DNA of 40,369 nucleotides from Burkholderiales bacterium (GTDB taxonomy: Bacteria; Pseudomonadota; Gammaproteobacteria; Burkholderiales; Burkholderiaceae_C). Location: the NCBI GenBank assembly GCA_016213265.1, contig JACRBA010000154.1, positions 1 to 40,369 on the forward strand. The letters run 5' to 3'. Under the pieces are notes generated by a model, which did not search any database, was not told the DNA's origin, and saw only the letters and a list, made by a program, of their open reading frames with translations. The translations under genes were made by a program, and so were the position numbers. This document shows, piece after piece, positions 35,342 to 40,369 of this stretch (position 1 is the first letter of the stretch; each line of letters starts with the position of its first letter).

Positions 35342-35605
35342 TCAGCCGCCGCAGCAGCCGCAGCAGCTCTTGCCGGCGGCCTTGCGCTGGATGCGCACGC
35401 GCCACAGATCCGGGCCGGCCTCGACGTAGGCCCAGTCGAACTGGTTGGGCCACTGGGCCAGGAACTGGCCGTGCAGGGGACGCGGGTCGTGGTCGTTGTG
35501 CAGCTCGATGGCCTGGCCGGGCGTCAGCGCCTGGAAGGCCGCGAAGATCTGGGCGTGGCGCTCGGGCGGCGGCAGGCGCCGCACGTCGATGACGGTGTCG
35601 GTCAT
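35342..35605 (-). CDS. DUF2249 protein with cysteine-rich C-terminus
   Basis: 87 residues. The TusA-like DUF2249 core reads VIDVRRLPPPERHAQIFAAF, then LTPGQAIELHNDHDPRPL, then FDWAYVEAGPDLWRVRI. It ends in KSCCGCCGG, a four-cysteine tail that could bind a metal or cluster. DUF2249 proteins often sit beside denitrification, NO-stress or hemerythrin-like genes, as here next to nnrS. The biochemical role is unknown. It is the first gene after the promoter at 35638-35666 and thus the leader of the minus-strand respiratory block. Confidence 0.9.
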   Translation of the reverse strand: MTDTVIDVRRLPPPERHAQIFAAFQALTPGQAIELHNDHDPRPLHGQFLAQWPNQFDWAYVEAGPDLWRVRIQRKAAGKSCCGCCGG

Positions 35606-35615
35606 GGTGCTCTAA

Positions 35616-35638
35616 AAGATGCGTTCAAGATGCATCAA
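35616..35638. promoter_or_regulatory. NsrR-like operator
   Basis: On the minus strand the half-sites TTGATGCATCT and GAACGCATCTT are separated by one base. This is the 11-1-11 layout of the NsrR consensus, whose halves are AAGATGCATTT and AAATGCATCTT, and about 17 of 22 half-site positions match. It lies 11-33 bases before the DUF2249 start and covers the predicted start site, a good place for repression relieved by NO. Confidence 0.6.
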
Positions 35639-35666
35639 TTATGGCGAGCACCCCCGGGTGAAGCAA
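35638..35666 (-). promoter_or_regulatory. Promoter of the DUF2249-nnrS-ccoG operon
   Basis: On the minus strand TTGCTT (35666-35661) and CATAAT (35643-35638) are separated by 17 bases. The predicted start is near 35631, inside the NsrR-like box. It is one of few places here where both hexamers fit. Confidence 0.6.
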
Positions 35667-35706
35667 CATGCGAAATGCAGCTTTTGCCCCGTCGCCGGGT
35701 CGTAGC

Positions 35707-35720
35707 TTGACGCGGATCAA
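35707..35720. promoter_or_regulatory. FNR/DNR-type box upstream of the DUF2249-nnrS operon
   Basis: The minus strand reads TTGAT-CCGC-GTCAA, nine of ten consensus positions of TTGAT-N4-ATCAA, extended to GCTTGA/TCAAGC. It is centred about 82 bases upstream of the predicted start of the nnrS promoter, compatible with activation from a distal site, and about 108 bases before the DUF2249 start codon. Confidence 0.7.
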
Positions 35721-35736
35721 GCGGCCGGTCGGCCGC
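35721..35736 (-). terminator. Hairpin after the response-regulator gene
   Basis: GCGGCC (35721-35726) pairs with GGCCGC (35731-35736) around a tetraloop, 10 bases beyond the response-regulator stop on the minus strand. It is followed only by TTGAT, which is the start of the FNR-type box, so termination would be weak. Confidence 0.35.
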
Positions 35737-35746
35737 GCCGGCGGAC

Positions 35747-36424
35747 TCAGCGCGCCTGGCGCCGCTGCGTCATCTGGCCCACAGCCAGCACGGCCTGGGT
35801 GCGTGAGCTCACGCCGAGCGCGCGCAGCACCGCCTGCACGTGGTCCTTGATGGTCTCCACCGACAGGCCCAGCCGGCTGGCGATGTCCTTGTTCGACTTG
35901 CCCTGCAGCAGCAGGGTGAGCACGTCCGCCTGGCGCGGCGTGATGCCCAGCTCTTCGAAGGACGGCAGCGTCTCGGCCGCCGGTGCGGGGGCCGTGGGCA
36001 GCGGAGCACCCTCCTCCTCGGTGCGCACCGCGTTCACCGTCATCGTGGGCACGAAGATGCCGCCGGCCATCACCAGGCGCAGCGCCTCGGCCAGCTCCTC
36101 GGTGGTCATGCGCTTGGGCAGGAAGCCCATGGCGCCCAGGTCGATGGCGCGGATGACGTCGCTGGCGCGGTCGGACGAGCTGAGCACCACGACGGACAGG
36201 TCGGGGTCGGTCTGCCGCACCTCGGTCAGCAGGTCGAAGCCGTTGGCATCGCCCAGCTGCAGGTCCAGCAGCATGAGGTCGTGGTCGGGCTGCACCTGCA
36301 GGGTGAAACGCGCCTCCCTGGCGCAGGACACGGCATTGACCACCACCCCGGGCACCAGGTTCTCGATCATGGCCTTGAGGGCCGAGAGGATCAGCGGGTG
36401 GTCGTCGACCAGCAGGACTTTCAT
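35747..36424 (-). CDS. NarL/LuxR-type response regulator, orphan
   Basis: 225 residues. An N-terminal receiver domain (1-120) has the acidic pair Asp8/Asp9 (VDDHP), phosphoacceptor Asp54 (MLLDLQLGD) and Lys near 104 (GFLPKRM). After a Pro/Ala-rich linker comes a LuxR-type HTH (about 155-215: LGITPRQADVLTLLLQGKSNKDIASRLGLSVETIKDHV). It is a DNA-binding regulator switched by phosphorylation. No histidine kinase is in the window, so the partner is elsewhere. It is upstream of, and on the same strand as, the nnrS block, separated by 141 bases with a hairpin and regulatory boxes. Confidence 0.92.
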   Translation of the reverse strand: MKVLLVDDHPLILSALKAMIENLVPGVVVNAVSCAREARFTLQVQPDHDLMLLDLQLGDANGFDLLTEVRQTDPDLSVVVLSSSDRASDVIRAIDLGAMGFLPKRMTTEELAEALRLVMAGGIFVPTMTVNAVRTEEEGAPLPTAPAPAAETLPSFEELGITPRQADVLTLLLQGKSNKDIASRLGLSVETIKDHVQAVLRALGVSSRTQAVLAVGQMTQRRQAR

Positions 36425-36496
36425 GGGCCAGGGCAGGCAGGGGGCTGCAGCAGCGCCGTCGCGCGAGGGGCCCGATCGTACCGGGTCACTGCGCCG

Positions 36497-36952
36497 TCAG
36501 ACAAAGCGCCGGGTGAGCGACTGCGCCACGCACACGGGCTTGGCCGAGCCCTCGCGCTCGATGGTGGCCTCCACCTCCAGCTGCGCGCCGCCGTCCACCG
36601 GCTCGTAGGCCAGCAGGGTGAAGCGGGCGCGCAGCCGGCTGCCCACCGGCACGGGGGCCGGAAAGCGCACCTTGTTCAAGCCGTAGTTGATGCCCATGCG
36701 CACGTCGTCGATCACGAAACCGTGCTCGAAGAACCACGACAGCAGCGACAGCGTCAGAAAGCCATGCGCCACGGTGGCGCCGAACGGCCCCTGCGCGGCC
36801 CGCGCGGGATCGACGTGGATCCACTGGTGGTCGCCCGTGGCCTCGGCGAAGCGGTCGATGCGGTCCTGGTCGATGGTGAGCCAGTCGCTGACGGCGATCT
36901 CCTGGCCGACGCGGGCAGCCAGGTCGGCCAGGTGGGGGATGTGGACGGTCAT
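36497..36952 (-). CDS. MaoC-family (R)-hydratase-like protein
   Basis: 151 residues, single hot-dog fold. The hydratase motif is FAEATGDHQWIHVDPARA with Asp41 and His46 as the catalytic pair, followed by GPFGATVAHGFLTLSLL. Such enzymes hydrate trans-2-enoyl-CoA to (R)-3-hydroxyacyl-CoA in beta-oxidation or polyhydroxyalkanoate supply. The C-terminal part (RFPAPVPVGSRLRARFTLL) is typical of the MaoC dehydratase group. Its ATG overlaps the parA stop (ATGA), an unusual coupling. The substrate is not known. Confidence 0.92.
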   Translation of the reverse strand: MTVHIPHLADLAARVGQEIAVSDWLTIDQDRIDRFAEATGDHQWIHVDPARAAQGPFGATVAHGFLTLSLLSWFFEHGFVIDDVRMGINYGLNKVRFPAPVPVGSRLRARFTLLAYEPVDGGAQLEVEATIEREGSAKPVCVAQSLTRRFV

Positions 36953-37605
36953 GGGGTCTTGGGGGGAAGGGGGGCGGCGCCAGCCGGCGTCTCCAGCCAG
37001 GCCAGCAGCGGCTGCCACTGGGTGAGGTCGCGCTCGACGCGGCTCGGCGCCACGTCCCACAGCGTCAGGCCGTGGGCGGCGAGGTGCACGTAGTTCTGGG
37101 TGTCGCGCAGGGTGGCCACCATGGGCGCGGGCAGGGTGGCGGCGTACTCCTGCAGGCGTTCCTGGGCGATGGTGTGGTCCTTCACGCGCATGCCCACCAG
37201 CCCCACCCGCAGCTTGTCGGCCCGCCGGTGGGCCCGCAGTTCGTTGACGAAGGCGTGCGTGGCCTGGATGTCGAACAGGCTGGGTTGCAGCGGGATCAGC
37301 ACCTGGTCGCTCACCTGCAGCAGCGCGTCGAGCTTCTTGCCGTGCAGGCCGGCGGGTGCGTCGATGACCACATGGCTCACGCCCTTGGGCGGCCGCACCT
37401 GGCCGGTGGCGCCGCGGATCTCCCAGGTGGCGATGTGCGGCGCCACCGCCGGGCGCAGCCCCAGCCACTGGCGCGCCGACTGCTGGCGGTCGAGGTCGCC
37501 CAGCATGACGGCGTGGCCCCGGGCGGCCAGCGCGCCGGCCAGGTTGGTGGCCAGGGTGCTCTTGCCCACGCCCCCCTTCGGGTTCGCGATCGCGATGACG
37601 GGCAT
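36949..37605 (-). CDS. ParA/MinD-family ATPase, orphan
   Basis: 218 residues. The deviant Walker A motif KGGVGKS lies at 10-16 with the signature lysine. Walker A-prime is GDLDRQ near 36-41, and Walker B is HVVIDAPAGL. There is no N-terminal HTH, so it is the short, non-autoregulating type. Such orphan ParA proteins position cargo such as chemoreceptor arrays, storage granules or plasmids. No parB, oriT or partition sites are adjacent. It is translationally coupled to the MaoC-type gene downstream and divergent from kefF across 45 bases. Confidence 0.9.
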   Translation of the reverse strand: MPVIAIANPKGGVGKSTLATNLAGALAARGHAVMLGDLDRQQSARQWLGLRPAVAPHIATWEIRGATGQVRPPKGVSHVVIDAPAGLHGKKLDALLQVSDQVLIPLQPSLFDIQATHAFVNELRAHRRADKLRVGLVGMRVKDHTIAQERLQEYAATLPAPMVATLRDTQNYVHLAAHGLTLWDVAPSRVERDLTQWQPLLAWLETPAGAAPLPPKTP

Positions 37606-37650
37606 GCGGCGGCCTCCGTGGTGGTCAGTTCAAGGGTATGGTAACGCCCC

Positions 37651-38277
37651 ATGCCGCCCTCCTCCGCCGACGTCCTGGTGCTGCTGGCCCATCCGCGACT
37701 GGCCCAGTCCCGGGTCAACTTGGCGTTGCAGCGCGCCGCCCAGCCGCTGGCCGCTGACGGGCGGCTGGTCTGGCGCGACCTGTATGCGCTGTACCCCGAC
37801 TACGACATCGATGGGGCCGCCGAGCGCGAGGCGCTCACGCGGGCCCGCCTGGTGGTGTGGCAGTTCCCGCTCCAGTGGTATGGCCTGCCGCCCCTGCTCA
37901 AGCTGTGGCTGGACGAGGTGTTCGGCTTCGCCTGGGCCTACGGACCCGGCGGCACCGCCCTGCGCGGCAAGGACCTCTGGCTGGCCGTCAGCACCGGCAG
38001 CGGCGCATCGGCCTACCACCCCGCCGGCCACCACCGCCACTTCATCGACGCCTTCTGGCCCCCCTTCGAGCAGACGGCCGCCCTGGCGGGCATGCGGTTC
38101 CTGCCGCCGCTCGTGATGCATGCGGCCCACCGTGCCGCGCCCGCCGAGATCGAGACCCACGCGCGGCTGTATGCCGACCGCCTGCGGCACTGGCCGGACT
38201 GGCCCGAGCTGGCCGGCCTGGAGGCCGACACCGGCTGCCAGGTGCCTGCCGACGAACGACCCCACGACCCGGACTGA
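37651..38277 (+). CDS. kefF: NAD(P)H oxidoreductase, KefF-like
   Basis: 208 residues with a flavodoxin-like fold of the NQO1/KefF group: VLVLLAHPRLAQSRVNLAL at the N-terminus, then RLVVWQFPLQWYGLPPLLKLWLDEVF and WAYGPGGTALRGKDLWLAVSTGS. KefF is the cytoplasmic flavoprotein subunit needed for full activity of the KefC potassium/proton antiporter and also has quinone reductase activity. It ends 7 bases before kefC, matching the known kefFC arrangement, which supports the assignment. Confidence 0.92.
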   Translation: MPPSSADVLVLLAHPRLAQSRVNLALQRAAQPLAADGRLVWRDLYALYPDYDIDGAAEREALTRARLVVWQFPLQWYGLPPLLKLWLDEVFGFAWAYGPGGTALRGKDLWLAVSTGSGASAYHPAGHHRHFIDAFWPPFEQTAALAGMRFLPPLVMHAAHRAAPAEIETHARLYADRLRHWPDWPELAGLEADTGCQVPADERPHDPD

Positions 38278-38284
38278 CGCCGCC

Positions 38285-40234
38285 ATGGAACACACATCGT
38301 CCGGCGGCTGGCTCACCAGCAGCCTCGTCTACCTGGCCGCGGCCGTGCTGGCGGTGCCGCTGGCGCGGCTGGCGGGCCTGAGCGCCATCGTCGGCTACCT
38401 GGCGGCGGGCATCGTCATCGGCCCCTTCGGGCTGCGGCTGGTGAGCGACCCGCAGGCCATGCTGCACGTGGCCGAGTTCGGCGTGGTGCTCATGCTCTTC
38501 CTTGTCGGGCTGGAGCTGGAGCCGCGCCGGCTCTGGGCACTGCGCCGACCGATCTTCGGCTGGGGCAGCGTGCAGACCGTGGGCTCGGCCGCGCTGCTGG
38601 CGGGCATGGGCATGGCGCTGGGCGTGCCACCGGCCTGGGCCGTGGTGGCCGCGCTCGGCCTGGCCCTGTCGTCCACCGCCATCGGCCTGGGGGTGCTGGC
38701 CGAGCGCAACCTCATGGGCACGACGGCCGGCCGCAGCGTGCTGAGCGTGGCCCTGTTCCAGGACGTCGCGGCGATCCCCATCCTGGCCGCGGTGCCGCTG
38801 CTGGCGGGTGCGCAGGCCGGCGAGGGCGGGCTGTGGAGCGTGGCCCGAGCCATGGCCGTCATCGCGCTCATCGTCGGCGGCGGCCGGCTGCTGCTGCGGC
38901 CGGCCCTGCGCTGGATCGCCGGCAGCCGCACCCCCGAGATCTTCACGGCCGCGGCGCTGCTGCTGGTGGTGGCCACGGCCGCGCTCATGCAGGCCGTGGG
39001 CCTGTCCATGGCGTTGGGGGCCTTCCTGGCCGGCGTGCTGCTGGCCGAAAGCGAATACCGGCGCGAGCTGGAGACCGACCTCGAGCCCTTCAAGGGCCTG
39101 CTGCTCGGCCTGTTCTTCATCGCCGTGGGCATGACCATCGACTTCGACGCCGTGGCGGCGCGGCCGCTGGTGGTGGCCGGCCTGGTGCTCGGCTTCCTCG
39201 CGGTGAAGGCAGCCGTGCTGGTGGGCATGGCGCATGCGATGCCGATTCCCGGGGCCGAGCGTGCGGTGTTCGTGATCCTCCTCGCGCAAGGCGGCGAGTT
39301 CGGCTTCGTGGTCTTCCAGGCGGCGGCGCAGGCCGGGGTCGTGCCGGGCGCGGTCAGCTCGCTGCTGGTGGCCGCGGTGGCGCTGTCCATGCTGCTCAGC
39401 CCGCTGCTGCTGCTGGCCGCCGATGCCTACGCACGCCGCCGCTCAGCCGCTGCACCGCCACCCGCCGGCATGGAGCCGCTGGCCGAGCCGCAGGACGCGC
39501 CGGTGATCATCGCCGGCTTCGGCCGCTATGGGCAGATCGTGGGGAGGCTGCTTTTCGCCAACGGGCTGCGCGCCACCGTGCTGGAGCACGACGCGGCCCA
39601 GGTGGAAAGCCTGCGCCGCTGGGGCTGGCGCGTGTTCTACGGCGACGCCACGCGGCTGGACCTGCTGCGTACCGCGGGCGCCGAGCGGGCCCGCGTGCTG
39701 GTGGTGGCGGTGGACGACGTCGAGCAGAGCCTGCGCATCGTGGACCTGGCACGCGAGCACTTCCCGCACCTGGCAGTGGTGGCGCGGGCGCGCAATGCCC
39801 AGCACTGGTATGCCCTGCACCGGCGCGGCGTGGGCCACCTGGAACGCGAGACCTTCGAATCGGCGTTGCGCTCGGGCCGCGGCGTGCTGGAGGCACTGGG
39901 CACGCCGCCGCACGAAGCGCGGCACCTCGCCATGACCTTCCGCCGCCACAACCTGCAGCAGTTGCATGCCCTGGCGCCGCACCAGGGCGACGAAGCCCGG
40001 CTCATCGCGCTGGCCCAGGCGGGGCGCCAGCAACTCGAGCAGATGCTGGCGCAGGAGCGGGGCCGGGCCACCGCCCACCACCATGCGGCGGGCTGGGTGG
40101 CGGACGACCCGGTCGATCAGTCGACGCGGGTGCCGTCCGACGCCGCCGCGCCATCCCCCTCGGGTGCCGGGGCGGGCGCAGGCACCGCGGGCACCTCGTC
40201 CGCCGACGGCGCGGGCGGCACCGGCAGGGGCTGA
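38285..40234 (+). CDS. kefC: Glutathione-regulated potassium-efflux antiporter KefC-like
   Basis: 649 residues. An N-terminal CPA2-type Na+/H+ exchanger domain with about 12-13 membrane segments covers residues 10-385 (IVGYLAAGIVIGPFGLRL, FLVGLELEPRRL, SSTAIGLGVLAERN, FQDVAAIPILA). A cytoplasmic RCK-N nucleotide-binding domain follows (about 399-515: VIIAGFGRYGQIVGRLL). KefC exports K+ and acidifies the cytoplasm when electrophiles form glutathione adducts. The last ~45 residues are low-complexity Ser/Gly/Ala and overlap a minus-strand gene, so they may be a recently gained tail. The start at 38285 (MEHTSSGG) fits the first helix. Confidence 0.93.
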   Translation: MEHTSSGGWLTSSLVYLAAAVLAVPLARLAGLSAIVGYLAAGIVIGPFGLRLVSDPQAMLHVAEFGVVLMLFLVGLELEPRRLWALRRPIFGWGSVQTVGSAALLAGMGMALGVPPAWAVVAALGLALSSTAIGLGVLAERNLMGTTAGRSVLSVALFQDVAAIPILAAVPLLAGAQAGEGGLWSVARAMAVIALIVGGGRLLLRPALRWIAGSRTPEIFTAAALLLVVATAALMQAVGLSMALGAFLAGVLLAESEYRRELETDLEPFKGLLLGLFFIAVGMTIDFDAVAARPLVVAGLVLGFLAVKAAVLVGMAHAMPIPGAERAVFVILLAQGGEFGFVVFQAAAQAGVVPGAVSSLLVAAVALSMLLSPLLLLAADAYARRRSAAAPPPAGMEPLAEPQDAPVIIAGFGRYGQIVGRLLFANGLRATVLEHDAAQVESLRRWGWRVFYGDATRLDLLRTAGAERARVLVVAVDDVEQSLRIVDLAREHFPHLAVVARARNAQHWYALHRRGVGHLERETFESALRSGRGVLEALGTPPHEARHLAMTFRRHNLQQLHALAPHQGDEARLIALAQAGRQQLEQMLAQERGRATAHHHAAGWVADDPVDQSTRVPSDAAAPSPSGAGAGAGTAGTSSADGAGGTGRG

Positions 40235-40369
40235 GGCGCCGGGGTCACCGGTTCCGGCGCGGCCGGCAGCGCGGGTGCCGGAGGCAGGCTCGACTCGGCC
40301 GCGGGGACCGGGGCGGTGCGCTCCACCGGGCTCACCGGCGCCGCCGGGCCCGCAGGGGCGACGTCAGGC
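40117..40369 (-). CDS. Pro/Ala-rich C-terminal tail of a protein entering from the right edge
   Basis: A minus-strand frame is open from the right edge to the stop at 40117, about 84 codons. The visible part is almost entirely Pro, Ala, Val, Glu and Ser (such as PVPAAESSLPPAPALP and VPPAPSADEVPAVPAPAPAP), a disordered, TonB-like or wall-spanning composition. It carries no domain I can name. It overlaps the last 118 bases of kefC in convergent orientation. The high GC content makes long open frames frequent, so it could be spurious; it could equally be the real gene and kefC shorter in related strains. Confidence 0.4.
   Translation of the reverse strand, partial: PDVAPAGPAAPVSPVERTAPVPAAESSLPPAPALPAAPEPVTPAPQPLPVPPAPSADEVPAVPAPAPAPEGDGAAASDGTRVD

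Overview
This is a contiguous, very GC-rich chromosomal stretch of a betaproteobacterium. It is most likely a member of Burkholderiales near the Rubrivivax/Leptothrix/Ideonella group. The reasons are the strong G/C third-position bias, the DUF3460-scpA pair, the rpmB-rpmG pair, the short type of TrpS, UbiT/U/V, and the E. coli-like trxB / ftsK-lolA-rarA neighbourhood. Nearly every base belongs to a gene. I saw no insertion sequence, prophage, CRISPR array, rRNA or tRNA. No gap between genes exceeds about 180 bases.

Left part (1-9.1 kb): the N-terminal end of a LivH-type permease runs off the left edge. A housekeeping block follows: rarA, an inserted and oppositely oriented cheW, lolA, ftsK, a Crp-type regulator, and divergent trxB. 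A structured leader then precedes rpmB and rpmG, which end at a strong terminator shared with a convergent membrane fatty-acid desaturase.

Middle part (9.1-16.4 kb): an RNA m5C methyltransferase and purN face trpS, a DMT permease and a rhodanese. A universal stress protein gene lies behind an FNR-like palindrome. A ZIP metal transporter and a Tat-exported dienelactone hydrolase follow.

Exported-protein segment (16.4-24 kb): a lipoprotein of the galactose-oxidase (copper-radical oxidase) fold with all expected active-site residues, a Ppx/GppA phosphatase, a DUF1800-DUF1501 pair (lipoprotein plus Tat substrate), an ArsC/YffB-like protein and a BamE-like lipoprotein.

Housekeeping again (24-29.2 kb): metG, a SulP anion transporter, DUF3460 and scpA.

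Respiratory/nitrosative block (29.2-35.7 kb), all on the minus strand and read as DUF2249, nnrS, ccoG, a Crp/Fnr regulator without Fe-S cysteines, ubiU, ubiV, ubiT. Upstream lie an FNR/DNR-type box and an NsrR-like box straddling a predicted start site. The block links NO protection, high-affinity oxidase assembly and oxygen-independent ubiquinone synthesis, and it is the most interesting part of the window. The individual families are known. The proposal that they form one co-regulated unit here is inference.

Right end (35.7-40.4 kb): an orphan NarL-type response regulator, an overlapping parA-maoC pair, a divergent kefF-kefC potassium-efflux pair, and the Pro/Ala-rich tail of a minus-strand gene that enters from the right edge.
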